Counted from the first letter of the stretch, positions 1-8,922 are shown. The stretch: DNA of 64,000 nucleotides from an uncultured Draconibacterium sp. (GCF_963676815.1 NZ_OY781365.1:1336501-1400500), one strand, 5' to 3'. A program made the numbers and translations. The notes: generated from the letters alone by a model not told the origin.

Positions 1-2602
1 TAATATTGGCTTCGGCATCGGCTTGTTTTGCTTTTTCTTTGGCAACAACCGCTTCGGGTGCATTATTTACAAAGCGTTCGTTACTCAGCTTTTTCATTAC
101 CGAATTCAGGAATCCCTTAGCGTATTTCAATTCCTCTTCCAGCTTTTTCAACTCTTCTTCCACATCAATAAATCCGTCAAGCGGAATGTAAAAGTTAGTT
201 GATTTTACGCGGAACGAAGCAGCACCTTTTACTTCCTCTTCAACAGCCGTCAACTCAGTAAGATTACCCAATTTGATAAGGATGCTGTTGAATTTGGCAT
301 CAAAACCTTTGTCGCCTTTTTGCACTGCAAAGTCAATCGCATCTTTAAAGGCAATATTCTTGTCTTTACGAATTTTACGAATTCCGGAAACCGCTTCTTT
401 TACATCTTCGAATGCAGCAAGTAGCACGGCATCGTAACTGGTGTTAGCCGGCAACTGACTGATCATGATACTTTCGCCTTCTTTACGCTCGTCAAGCAAC
501 TGCCAGATCTCTTCAGTAATGAAAGGCATAAACGGATGCATCAGTCGCAACATCTGGTCGAACAATTCAACAATTTCAGCATAAGTTTTTGAATCAATTG
601 GTTGTTGATAAGCCGGTTTTACCATTTCCAGCAACCAACCCGAAAACTCGTCGCGAACGGTAGTATAAACAGTCATTAATGCTTCCGAAATACGGAAACT
701 GTCGAATTGTGCATTTAATGTTTCTACCACCTGTGCCAGTTTATTCTTAAACCACTCGATAGCCAGTTTTGAATGTTCCGGTTGTTCAATATCAGCAGAA
801 ACCTCCCAGTTTTTCACCAAACGGAAGGCATTCCAAATTTTTGTAGAGAAACCTGCTCCCTGTTGTGGCAAACCTTCGTCGAACAACAAATCGCCACCTG
901 CAGGCGAACACAGCAACATTCCTACACGAACACCGTCGGCCCCATATTTGGCTATCAAATCCAGCGGATCGGGTGAGTTACCCAGCGATTTCGACATTTT
1001 ACGGCGTTGCGCATCGCGCACCATTCCGGTGAAATACACGTTTTTGAATGGGAAGTCATCGCGGTACTCGTAACCGGCAATAATCATTCGGGCCACCCAA
1101 AAGAAGATAATATCAGGTGCTGTTACCAAATCTGAACTTGGGTAGTAATAATTTACCTCTTCGTTCTCCGGTTCACGAATTCCGTCGAAAACCGAGATTG
1201 GCCACAACCAGCTCGAGAACCAGGTATCCAAAGCATCTTCGTCTTGTTTCAAATCGGCAGCAGTCAATTCTGCATTTCCCGATTTTTCTTTTGCCAATTC
1301 CAGCGCTTCTTCTGCTGATTCGGCACAAACATAAGTTCCGTCGGGCAGGTAGTACACCGGAATTTGGTGTCCCCACCACAACTGGCGGCTAATACACCAG
1401 TCTTTAATGTTACCCATCCAGTGCTTGTAGGTATTTTTAAATTTCGGAGGGTGGAAACTGATGGTATCGTTCATCACATTTTCCAAAGCCGGTTTTACCA
1501 GCTCTTCCATTTTCAGGAACCACTGTGCCGACAATTTTGGCTCGATGATCACATCAGTACGTTCCGAAAAACCAACCTTATTTGTATAGTCTTCTACTTT
1601 AGCCAGATTTCCTGCTTTCTCCAGTTCAGGAACAATTTTTTCTCGAACCACAAAACGGTCTTCACCAACATAAAGCTCTGCCTTTTCATTCAGCGTTCCG
1701 TTGTCGTTAAAAATGTCGATAGATGGCAAATTATATCTCAGTCCAATTTCGTAGTCATTGATATCGTGAGCAGGTGTAATTTTCAAACATCCCGTTCCAA
1801 ATTCCATGTCTACGTATTCGTCCTCGATAATCGGGATTGAACGGTTGATGAGTGGTACCAAAACACGTTTTCCTTTCAGATGCGAAAAACGCTCATCGTT
1901 CGGATTTACACAAACCGCAGTATCACCCAAAATAGTTTCAGGGCGGGTGGTTGCAATGGTTACAAACTCATCTTCGCCTTCAATTTTATAATTAAGGTAG
2001 TAGAGTTTTCCCTGCATTTCCTTGTAGATCACCTCTTCGTCAGAAAGTGCAGTTTTTGCTGCCGGATCCCAGTTGACCATACGCACACCGCGGTAAATCA
2101 TTCCTTTGTTGAACAGGTCGACAAAAACTTTGATCACCGATTCGCTGCGGGCTTCGTCCATAGTAAAAGCAGTGCGATCCCAGTCGCACGAAGCGCCCAG
2201 TTTTTTCAGCTGCTCCAGGATAATACCACCGTGTTTATCGGTCCATTCCCAGGCATGTTTCAGAAATTCGTCACGCGAAAGATCGTACTTGTCAATTCCT
2301 TCAGCGTTCAGTTTGTTTACTACTTTGGCTTCGGTAGCAATCGATGCATGGTCGGTACCCGGCACCCAGCAGGCATTTTTACCGGTCATTCGTGCACGGC
2401 GGACCAGAATATCCTGAATGGTATTGTTAAGCATGTGCCCCATGTGCAACACGCCGGTTACGTTTGGCGGCGGAATTACAATTGTGTAGGGTTCGCGCTC
2501 GTCGGGTGTGGAGTGGAAATATTTATTATCCATCCAGTATTTGTACCATTTATCTTCAACCTCGGCCGGGTTGTACTTGCTCGGAATTTCCATCTGACTC
2601 AT
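1..2602 (-). CDS. valS: Valine--tRNA ligase (C-terminal end cut off by window edge)
   Basis: Class I aminoacyl-tRNA synthetase that charges tRNA-Val with valine in the cytoplasm. 867 codons are visible; the family is usually about 870-880 residues, so only the last few codons lie outside the window. The HIGH-type motif HMGH is at residues 53-56, and KMSKS is at residues 535-539 (bases 986-1000). The last visible part is the Ala/Glu/Lys-rich coiled-coil arm typical of ValRS. I chose the start giving MSQMEIPSKYNP; a second in-frame Met lies three codons later. A TACTTTTG promoter motif lies on the same strand about 30 bases upstream. It is transcribed away from the repeat-rich gap on its right. 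Identification is secure. Confidence 0.97.
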   Translation of the reverse strand, partial: MSQMEIPSKYNPAEVEDKWYKYWMDNKYFHSTPDEREPYTIVIPPPNVTGVLHMGHMLNNTIQDILVRRARMTGKNACWVPGTDHASIATEAKVVNKLNAEGIDKYDLSRDEFLKHAWEWTDKHGGIILEQLKKLGASCDWDRTAFTMDEARSESVIKVFVDLFNKGMIYRGVRMVNWDPAAKTALSDEEVIYKEMQGKLYYLNYKIEGEDEFVTIATTRPETILGDTAVCVNPNDERFSHLKGKRVLVPLINRSIPIIEDEYVDMEFGTGCLKITPAHDINDYEIGLRYNLPSIDIFNDNGTLNEKAELYVGEDRFVVREKIVPELEKAGNLAKVEDYTNKVGFSERTDVIIEPKLSAQWFLKMEELVKPALENVMNDTISFHPPKFKNTYKHWMGNIKDWCISRQLWWGHQIPVYYLPDGTYVCAESAEEALELAKEKSGNAELTAADLKQDEDALDTWFSSWLWPISVFDGIREPENEEVNYYYPSSDLVTAPDIIFFWVARMIIAGYEYRDDFPFKNVYFTGMVRDAQRRKMSKSLGNSPDPLDLIAKYGADGVRVGMLLCSPAGGDLLFDEGLPQQGAGFSTKIWNAFRLVKNWEVSADIEQPEHSKLAIEWFKNKLAQVVETLNAQFDSFRISEALMTVYTTVRDEFSGWLLEMVKPAYQQPIDSKTYAEIVELFDQMLRLMHPFMPFITEEIWQLLDERKEGESIMISQLPANTSYDAVLLAAFEDVKEAVSGIRKIRKDKNIAFKDAIDFAVQKGDKGFDAKFNSILIKLGNLTELTAVEEEVKGAASFRVKSTNFYIPLDGFIDVEEELKKLEEELKYAKGFLNSVMKKLSNERFVNNAPEAVVAKEKAKQADAEANI

Positions 2603-2632
2603 CTTGAAATATCTAGCTAAAAATTTGAGGTG

Positions 2633-2640
2633 CAAAAGTA
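2633..2640 (-). promoter_or_regulatory. Candidate valS promoter -7 element
   Basis: On the minus strand this reads TACTTTTG, matching the Bacteroidota -7 consensus TAnnTTTG, about 30 bases upstream of the valS start. The -33 position reads TTA rather than TTG, so this is a half-match. Confidence 0.4.
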
Positions 2641-2882
2641 CAATTAAAAGTTTAATTCTTAAAGTATCAGATTGCAGGTTTCGGGTTTAGGATTTAAATA
2701 TTAACGATTGAGGTAAATTATATCATTTTACATCAAATTAAAACACAAACAAAATCAATCAGCCACTTAGTATCAGGTATAGGATTAGCTTCATAGGATT
2801 CCATCAAAAATTATTAACATACAGAAGCTTGCACCTCTTTATAGAGTATTTTTATAATAAATAATTAAAATTTTAGAGAACA

Positions 2883-3251
2883 ATGGAATTTAAAGAAAAA
2901 CTAGAGGAACAAAAAAGACAAAATGAGATGCAGAAAATTACAAGAGGTTGGCTTTGCCTCAACCACTACTGGAAAGATTCCACTGACAGGAAGTATCGTT
3001 TTTCCATATCTAATAATTGGGATAAATTGAGTGTAACAATACAGAGTTGTGGAAATGGTATTAACTATGACTACCCAATAATAAACCAAAACGAACCTTT
3101 TCATATCTTTTTATCAAAAAATGGTTATTTAGATGGGAATGATGTTTTAAAAGGTGGAAATATAATGTTCAAAGCTAGTGCGGAAGAAGAACTATTAATT
3201 TTGACAAGAGGTACACAAGTGGAAGAAGACAAACTTCTTCATCTTCCTTAA
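2883..3251 (+). CDS. Hypothetical protein, 122 aa
   Basis: I do not recognise this protein. It begins with a charged helix (MEFKEKLEEQKRQNEMQK) followed by a mixed, aromatic-rich domain (WLCLNHYWKD, then NWDKLSVTIQ) and has no signal peptide or membrane segment. It stands alone: about 280 AT-rich bases separate it from the divergent valS, and a repeat region follows. Base composition is more AT-rich than in the neighbouring housekeeping genes, which would fit an acquired orphan. No clear Shine-Dalgarno sequence is visible, which is normal in this phylum. The frame is open for its full length and starts with ATG, so it is plausibly real, but function is unknown. Confidence 0.6.
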   Translation: MEFKEKLEEQKRQNEMQKITRGWLCLNHYWKDSTDRKYRFSISNNWDKLSVTIQSCGNGINYDYPIINQNEPFHIFLSKNGYLDGNDVLKGGNIMFKASAEEELLILTRGTQVEEDKLLHLP

Positions 3252-3269
3252 GGAAATATCATCACAAGA

Positions 3270-3404
3270 TTTTGCACCGCGGCTTTAGCCCGGAGATTGT
3301 CTCAGCAAAAGGGAGCTGGCTTTAGCCTTTAATTCAATAAAGTTAACGGCTAAAGCCATTTCTTATAATCTCAATTCAACACCGCACTAAAGTACGGTGC
3401 AAAA
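3270..3404. repeat. REP/MITE-like element with nested inverted repeats
   Basis: The ends form a perfect 10-bp inverted repeat (TTTTGCACCG at 3270-3279, CGGTGCAAAA at 3395-3404). Inside, TGGCTTTAGCC (3317-3327) pairs perfectly with GGCTAAAGCCA (3348-3358), and a further CGGCTTTAGCCCGG is at 3280-3293. The gctttagc/gctaaagc core resembles REP-like repeats mobilised by Y1 (RAYT) transposases in Bacteroidota; that link is from memory. No transposase gene lies in the window. Confidence 0.6.
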
Positions 3405-3430
3405 CCAAACTCTCATAATCATACTAAAAC

Positions 3431-3640
3431 CCTGTCTTTTAGCGTCCTGTAACACTTTCACCCTCCCTGTGGGATTAAAACCCTTCCTGTATGGTTTTTA
3501 CCCTTCCTGTCGCACAGGAACAGCAAATTTCCCTACAGGATTGAAAAAAAGTGGTACAGGACAACTAAAGATGCTTCAGGATGGGGGAAAAGTAATAGAA
3601 AAGCATAAAAATGCCGCAGGACTCCAAATAAGTTAACAGG
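3431..3640. repeat. 20-21-bp-phased array of CCTGT / ACAGG pentamers
   Basis: CCTGT occurs at 3431, 3446, 3466, 3486 and 3506. The orientation then flips: ACAGG occurs at 3514, 3535, 3556 and 3636, with one-base variants TCAGG at 3576 and GCAGG at 3616. Most steps are 20 or 21 bp, with one of 15 and one of 40 where a copy seems missing. The pivot is a perfect hairpin TTCCTGT-CGC-ACAGGAA (3504-3520). Several forward copies share a longer core, CCCTTCCTGT. No plausible gene overlaps; a short open frame here looks like a by-product of the repeats. Confidence 0.65.
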
Positions 3641-3733
3641 AACTGGATAAAACCTGCAGAAACAAAAAAACCACGAACAGAATAGTAAAACTACACCGTC
3701 CGTGGCTGAATATATAATATGTTATTGGTTTGA

Positions 3734-4975
3734 CTATTGTCGTGCAACCTCGCCATGGTATCCCAGATCGAGGCCTTTCTTTTCATCCATGCGACCCACT
3801 TTTACAGGCACTACACGATTGATTGCTTTTAAGACGCCTAAAGTAAAAATAAATCCCCATGCTGAAGCAAAAATTATTGCTATAATCTGCTTAAGTAAGA
3901 ACGACAATCCTCCGCCCATAAATAATCCATTGGCGCCATTGGCATTCACTGCGGTTGTTCCGAAGAAACCCAGTAAAATTGTTCCCAGAACACCACCGAT
4001 TCCGTGTACTCCCCAAACATCGAGGGCATCGTCCCATCGTTTACGCTCAACAAACTTAACCGCCTGATAGCACACCATTCCGGCACACAGGCCAATAAAC
4101 ATGGCAGTTCCGAGCGTAACATAACCAGCTGCCGGTGTAATTGTTGCCAGTCCGGCCACCGCTCCGGTCATCAGTCCAATAAAAGTCGGTCGTTTCTTAC
4201 CGGTAGTCCATTCGATCCCCAGCCAGGTAATTGCTGCCACCGATGCCGCAACATCAGTATTTAAAAAAGCCTGCGCGGTAATTGCGTCAACATCCAGCTC
4301 ACTTCCGGCGTTAAAACCGTACCACCCAAACCACAACAAACTGGTTCCGATAGCTACCAACGGAATATTATTCGGACCGCTGTTCTTTTCGGCACGTGCC
4401 CCAACAAAAAACACCGATGCCAAGGCTGCGAATCCGGCTGTTGCGTGTACAGTTATACCTCCGGCAAAATCGAGCACGCCCCATTCGGCCAGCACTCCAC
4501 CGCCCCACACCATGTGTACAAAGGGGTAGTAAACAAATATTTGCCAAAGCACGAGGAATATAACATAAGCCTTAAAAGTTACCCGATTAATAAACGCTCC
4601 GGTAATAAGTGCAGGTGTAATAATGGCAAACATCATTTGGTAAGCCACAAAAATGTATTCCGGGAAATTACGCTCGGGCGACAAAGGAGTGCTAGCTGTA
4701 ACGCCATTCAGAAAAGCTTTATCGAGGTTGCCAATAACACCAAAAAGGTCGTTACCTTCTGCCATGGTTCCGCTAAAACACATGGAGTAGCCAAAGCTTA
4801 TCCAAAGAATGGTAGTAATTCCTAACGACACAAAACTCTGCATCATAATACTCAGGATATTTTTTTTACAACCTAATCCGCCGTAAAAGAACGCCAGCCC
4901 GGGAGTCATTAACATCACCAAACTGGTGGCTACAATCATAAAAGTAGTAAGACCTTTGTCGAACATCATATTCAT
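3734..4975 (-). CDS. amt: Ammonium transporter (Amt family)
   Basis: Inner-membrane Amt/MEP/Rh channel that takes up ammonium. The 413-residue chain from the chosen start has the expected string of about eleven membrane helices. The first pore histidine sits in FVHMVWGGG and the second in DVWGVHGIGG, the twin-His pair of AmtB-type channels. The frame is open 13 codons further upstream (to 5014), but MNMMFDKGLTTFMI fits the family N-terminus better. No glnK/PII gene is adjacent, which is unusual for amt in many bacteria. A region of nearly 490 bases without a gene precedes it; no convincing sigma-54 site was seen there. Its 3' end faces the pentamer array. Confidence 0.95.
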   Translation of the reverse strand: MNMMFDKGLTTFMIVATSLVMLMTPGLAFFYGGLGCKKNILSIMMQSFVSLGITTILWISFGYSMCFSGTMAEGNDLFGVIGNLDKAFLNGVTASTPLSPERNFPEYIFVAYQMMFAIITPALITGAFINRVTFKAYVIFLVLWQIFVYYPFVHMVWGGGVLAEWGVLDFAGGITVHATAGFAALASVFFVGARAEKNSGPNNIPLVAIGTSLLWFGWYGFNAGSELDVDAITAQAFLNTDVAASVAAITWLGIEWTTGKKRPTFIGLMTGAVAGLATITPAAGYVTLGTAMFIGLCAGMVCYQAVKFVERKRWDDALDVWGVHGIGGVLGTILLGFFGTTAVNANGANGLFMGGGLSFLLKQIIAIIFASAWGFIFTLGVLKAINRVVPVKVGRMDEKKGLDLGYHGEVARQ

Positions 4976-5462
4976 TGTGATTTTTGATTCGGTGGCCAAA
5001 AATAGAATATGCATTTAATAATTTGACAGTTTTATGCCTTCTCATGAATCAATTTCATTTCCAAAAACACGTTTTTATAACAAATCAAATCAGTTATTTA
5101 ATGTTTTAAATCAATTCGTCTTAACAGGGTTCGAATTTCAAATGGAACTTTTTAGCGGAACTTTTTGAATTTTGAAGTGGGGGTAAATTTATCTCATACA
5201 AAATATATACGCGATTTTTAAAATTTAAAGGGGTTGAAATGAAAATACGAGAATTGAAAAAACCAGGAAAGAGAGGCTAAAACGATGACAAATCTCAGCT
5301 TTTTAAATTCACTCTAAATAACTGCCAGTTAAAGTTGATTTAATATACAAGAGAACATTGCATACAATAACCACCACACTAGTAACAAAACCGGATGATT
5401 ATTCTACCTGGTAAATTAAAATTAGCGGATTACTGAAATCCTGCTATTTATATGTACAAATT
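4976..5462. other. Intergenic region upstream of amt
   Basis: AT-rich stretch without a credible gene. It contains a short direct repeat, GGAACTTTTT twice around 5150, separated by three bases. It must hold the amt promoter on the minus strand, but I find no full match to TTG-N19-TAnnTTTG and no sigma-54 -24/-12 element. Confidence 0.5.
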
Positions 5463-6743
5463 TTATGATTCCTGTTTTGATGAAACTTCGGGTGTATGTT
5501 TGTATTTAAAAATGATGGCGAACAAAATGGTAACAACAAGTGCATAAGCTGCAAAAATGTACCACGAAATCCTCCAACCTTCAAGTTGCGCAAGCGGATC
5601 GGTTTGCGAGAATACAAAATGATTAACAACCTGACCTGCGGCCAACATTCCTATTGTTGCTCCAAAACCGTTTGTCATCATCATAAAAACACCTTGTGCA
5701 CTCGAGCGAATACGTTTATCCGTTTCTTTGTCGACAAACAATGAACCCGAAACATTAAAGAAATCAAAAGCGATTCCGTAAACAATCATAGATGAAACAA
5801 ACATCCACACTCCTGCTCCCGGGTTTCCAATTCCAAAAAATCCAAATCGTAAAAACCAGGCAAACATAGCCAACAACATTACTTTTTTGATGCCGAATTT
5901 TTTCAGGAAAAAAGGAATTAGCAGAATACACAGCGTTTCAGAAACCTGCGACAGGGAAATTAATGCGTTGGCGTGATTGGCCCCCCAGGTATCCATGTAG
6001 CCCGGAATACTTTTAAAACTGGTAATAAACGGGTTGGCATAACCATTTGTAATTTGCAGCGAAACCCCCAGCAACATTGAAAAGATAAAGAAAATGGCCA
6101 TCTTTTTATCTTTAAACAAACTGAAAGCTTTTAGCCCCAATGCATCTGCCAAGGTTTGTTTGTCGCCGCCCTTATTTACAGGACACTCAGGCAACGTAAA
6201 CGAATAAAGAAAAAGAAGAACACCTAAGGCTGCAGATACAAAAAACTGCATATAATTATTCTGGAAACCTGTAAAATCGACGAAAAGCATAGCGAAGATA
6301 AATCCAATTGTTCCGAAGGTTCGGATGGGCGGAAATGCCTTAATTGTATCGTAATTATTGCTTACTAAAACACTGTATGCCACCGAATTTGATAAGGCAA
6401 TAGTTGGCATATAAAAAGCAACACTTATTGAGTAAAGTGAGAAAAGTATCACGAAATTCACACTATCTCCGGCGGTCATTCCGTAATAACCGGCGGCGGC
6501 AATAAAAGCAGCAGCGGCGGCATGACAAATTCCTAAAAGTCGTTGTGAAGGGATCCAGCGATCGGCGATGATTCCCATAATTGCGGGCATAAAAATTGAA
6601 ACAATTCCCTGCATGGCATAAAAAAGTCCGATATCTGATCCTAAACCAATTGTTCCAAGATAGTTGCCCATCGAGGTTAAGTAAGCTCCCCACACACCAA
6701 ACTGCAGGAAGTTCATTACAATCAACCTTAATTTTATTGACAT
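5463..6743 (-). CDS. NupG-type nucleoside permease (MFS)
   Basis: Major-facilitator protein of 426 residues with about twelve membrane helices, most like the nucleoside:H+ symporter family (NupG/XapB), from the N-terminal LRLIVMNFLQFGVWGAYLTS and overall layout. It would import nucleosides across the inner membrane. The stop is followed by a short AT-rich tail. Its start lies 11 bases downstream of the bifunctional-nuclease stop, so the two are probably co-transcribed; a nuclease next to a nucleoside importer would fit nucleic-acid salvage, but that is inference. The substrate cannot be fixed from sequence, and other MFS sugar carriers are possible. Confidence 0.8.
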   Translation of the reverse strand: MSIKLRLIVMNFLQFGVWGAYLTSMGNYLGTIGLGSDIGLFYAMQGIVSIFMPAIMGIIADRWIPSQRLLGICHAAAAAFIAAAGYYGMTAGDSVNFVILFSLYSISVAFYMPTIALSNSVAYSVLVSNNYDTIKAFPPIRTFGTIGFIFAMLFVDFTGFQNNYMQFFVSAALGVLLFLYSFTLPECPVNKGGDKQTLADALGLKAFSLFKDKKMAIFFIFSMLLGVSLQITNGYANPFITSFKSIPGYMDTWGANHANALISLSQVSETLCILLIPFFLKKFGIKKVMLLAMFAWFLRFGFFGIGNPGAGVWMFVSSMIVYGIAFDFFNVSGSLFVDKETDKRIRSSAQGVFMMMTNGFGATIGMLAAGQVVNHFVFSQTDPLAQLEGWRISWYIFAAYALVVTILFAIIFKYKHTPEVSSKQES

Positions 6744-6754
6744 AAGTTTTTGTG

Positions 6755-7345
6755 CTATTTTTCTCGTTTATTTAATTCGTCGCGAATTATAGATGCTTTT
6801 TCGTAGTCTTCTTCTTCGATGGCCTCGTTTAGTAATTCTTCCAAATCGCTGGTTGAATACTGCGCGTACGACGAACCAATCGTTTCCGGCTCGTCTTCAT
6901 CCATCACACTTCGTACCGGCGAATCTTCATCGTCCGACTCCAACACTATTCCGGCTTTCTGCAAAATCTCTTCCGAAGTGTAAATTGGGCATCTGAAACG
7001 CAGCGCCAAAGCTACGGCATCTGATGTTCGCGAATCGATGCGAATTTCTTTACCATTCATCTCACACAGAAGTTCTGAATAAAATATACCTTCTTCTAAT
7101 TTATAAATGGTTACCTCTAGCAAAGCAATATCAAATGCCAGGGCCATGTTTTTTATTAAATCGTGGGTAAGCGGACGTGGAGGTTTTAATCCTTCTAACT
7201 GAATGGCAATTGCCTGCGCTTCAACAGGTCCGATAATGATAGGAATTCTGCGTTCTCCTTCTTCTTCTGCCAACACCAACGCGTAAGCCCCCGATTGGGT
7301 TTGACTTACCGATAATCCTAAAATGTTTAAGCGTATTTTCTGCAT
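6755..7345 (-). CDS. Bifunctional nuclease domain protein (DUF151) with C-terminal UVR motif
   Basis: 196 residues in two parts. Residues about 1-130 are a BFN/DUF151 domain (VSQTQSGAYALVLAEEEGER; RIDSRTSDAVALALRFRCPI), a family reported to have nuclease activity in plants and common in bacteria. Residues about 165-195 are a UvrB/UvrC-type helical hairpin (LEELLNEAIEEEDYEKAS). The middle is acidic. It is the first gene of a probable two-gene unit with the nucleoside-permease gene. A TATATTTG promoter-like motif lies about 40 bases upstream. The family is secure; the physiological role is not established. Confidence 0.9.
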   Translation of the reverse strand: MQKIRLNILGLSVSQTQSGAYALVLAEEEGERRIPIIIGPVEAQAIAIQLEGLKPPRPLTHDLIKNMALAFDIALLEVTIYKLEEGIFYSELLCEMNGKEIRIDSRTSDAVALALRFRCPIYTSEEILQKAGIVLESDDEDSPVRSVMDEDEPETIGSSYAQYSTSDLEELLNEAIEEEDYEKASIIRDELNKREK

Positions 7346-7380
7346 ACTAACGTTTGGACTCTATCTTTTTTCGATGCAAA

Positions 7381-7388
7381 CAAATATA
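7381..7388 (-). promoter_or_regulatory. Candidate promoter -7 element for the bifunctional nuclease gene
   Basis: Minus-strand TATATTTG matches TAnnTTTG and lies 36 bases upstream of the start. No TTG was found at the expected -33 distance. Confidence 0.35.
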
Positions 7389-7625
7389 ACAATCATTTTG
7401 GTTCCATTCCATTAAATTTGGCCGTTTTCAAAGTATTGGGGCTAAACTGCATGGCTTTAAGCACTTCAACATGGGAATAAATCAGGAAATCATGTATTTT
7501 CGGAAGAGACAAAACTTAGTTGCGGGCAATAACGTATATACCTGCAAATAGATTTTCTGCAAAAAACTTCTTTCATCCTGTAGTTTTTTAACTGCTTTTG
7601 CGACTTACCAGGTGAAGAGCAAAAA

Positions 7626-8123
7626 ATGAAAAACCGTATTGTAAATAAAACTGAATTCAGCCAACTGATTGAGCAGCATCAGGCAATAATCCATAAAATA
7701 ACAATGGTTTATGCCGATGGACGATCAAACCGCGAAGACCTGTTCCAGGAGATATGTCTGCAACTTTGGCGATCGTATCCAAATTTTCGGAGCGAGTCGA
7801 AATTCAGTACATGGATGTACCGGGTGGCTTTAAATACAGCCATAAGCGACATACGAAAAAAGAAAACGGATATTCATTTTGAGCAGCTACACGACAACGA
7901 TCGTTTGCAAACAGAAACTTCTGACGAGAAGGAACAAGAAAAGCTACTGTATCAGGCCATTTCAAAACTCAACCGGATTGACAAAGCGATTATTCTGCTT
8001 TGGCTCGAAGAAAAAAGTTACGACGAAATTGCTGCGATACTAGGAATCTCAAAAACGAATGTAAGCGTAAAGCTTGTTCGTATTAAACGAAAACTGGAAG
8101 AAATGATTTTCAACCTTCAGTAA
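7626..8123 (+). CDS. RNA polymerase sigma factor, ECF type
   Basis: Small sigma-70 family factor of 165 residues with only regions 2 and 4. Region 2 includes REDLFQEICLQLWRSYPNF (residues about 36-54) and the helix ending ALNTAISDIRKKK. Region 4 includes LEEKSYDEIAAILGISKTNV, the promoter-recognition HTH. It directs core polymerase to a small regulon. The stop is 7 bases before the next gene, a membrane protein, as expected for a sigma/anti-sigma pair, although that partner lacks a recognisable anti-sigma motif. Such factors often control their own operon. Confidence 0.93.
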   Translation: MKNRIVNKTEFSQLIEQHQAIIHKITMVYADGRSNREDLFQEICLQLWRSYPNFRSESKFSTWMYRVALNTAISDIRKKKTDIHFEQLHDNDRLQTETSDEKEQEKLLYQAISKLNRIDKAIILLWLEEKSYDEIAAILGISKTNVSVKLVRIKRKLEEMIFNLQ

Positions 8124-8130
8124 AAAAGCC

Positions 8131-8871
8131 ATGAACGATAAAAAATTAAAAGACATGTGGAATAAAGCAGGAAACCTGATGGGGGCTTCAGAATACGAAA
8201 GCTCGTCCATCGAACAGTTTATTTCAGGACGCTCGAACGATACTACACAAAAAATAAAGAACATGATCATTTTCGATCTTGTTTTGAAAGCGCTTGCAAT
8301 GTGTGCACTGGCCATTGACTTTGTCCTTTATTTTGGCACCACTAATATAATGTCGGTTACTCTTTTCGGAATAATATTGCTTATTCCTTTAATTTTTATG
8401 CAGTACAAAATGCTAAACCGCTTTACCGAGGCGGCCGATAACGGACAAACTACCCGCGACAAGCTGGCATCGATGCTTACCTACTTAAAAACAAAGTTCT
8501 TTACTACTTTACTTTCCATATCGGGCACATACCTGTTTGGTTTTATCGCCGGGTCGTTGGTTTATTTTTATGTTACTTACGGTTATGTACGACCGCTCGA
8601 TGGTGTTGACTTTGTGGTATTTTTAACTTTCATTCTTATTGGCATTGTGCTCAACTTTGTTGTTAACCAGAGTCAGGTAAAATACCACATCAAACACCTT
8701 GAAACCTGTTTAAATGACCTTAATGAACGGAACCTGGAATTGGTTTCTGAAAACATTGAACTGCAACGAAAACGCGACCGGGCCAACAAACTACTGCTGG
8801 CATTAGTGCTTGTTCTAGGAATTCTACTACTTATTATCGTATTTAAAAACATCGGTTTTATCGTTAAATAA
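8131..8871 (+). CDS. Five-TM membrane protein, possible partner of the ECF sigma factor
   Basis: 246 residues. A short soluble N-terminus (about 45 residues) is followed by four predicted membrane helices (about 48-66, 70-88, 120-150 and 155-175), a charged coiled-coil-like stretch (CLNDLNERNLELVSENIELQ) and a fifth helix near the C-terminus. I see no zinc anti-sigma HxxxCxxC motif. Its position 7 bases after the sigma gene, and the opening MWNKAGNLMGASE-type segment, suggest it senses a membrane signal and holds the sigma factor. That role is inference from context only; it could equally be an unrelated membrane protein. Confidence 0.6.
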   Translation: MNDKKLKDMWNKAGNLMGASEYESSSIEQFISGRSNDTTQKIKNMIIFDLVLKALAMCALAIDFVLYFGTTNIMSVTLFGIILLIPLIFMQYKMLNRFTEAADNGQTTRDKLASMLTYLKTKFFTTLLSISGTYLFGFIAGSLVYFYVTYGYVRPLDGVDFVVFLTFILIGIVLNFVVNQSQVKYHIKHLETCLNDLNERNLELVSENIELQRKRDRANKLLLALVLVLGILLLIIVFKNIGFIVK

Positions 8872-8880
8872 ACCAAACTT

Positions 8881-8902
8881 TGAACAGTGAAAGAACTGTT
8901 CA
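8881..8902. promoter_or_regulatory. Perfect 8-bp inverted repeat before the transglutaminase gene
   Basis: TGAACAGT (8881-8888) and ACTGTTCA (8895-8902) flank a 6-base spacer, ending 20 bases before the likely ATG. There is no T-run, so it is not an intrinsic terminator. It could be an operator or an RNA hairpin that tunes translation within the operon. Confidence 0.45.
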
Positions 8903-8922
8903 GCAACCAAAAATTTACTGCC

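Noticed and set aside
1364..2620. Long plus-strand open frames opposite valS
   Set aside because: They lie antisense to a full-length ValRS with all motifs and have no family resemblance; shadow frames.
3397..3636. 79-codon open frame in the pentamer array
   Set aside because: It consists of repeated Cys/Pro/Leu-rich text driven by the repeats and lacks a plausible start context.
3431..3640. CRISPR array
   Set aside because: Repeat unit is only five bases, the spacing is about 20 bp, the orientation flips, and no cas genes are present.
4976..5462. Sigma-54 promoter or PII gene at amt
   Set aside because: No TGGC-N8-TTGC pattern and no glnK ORF found.
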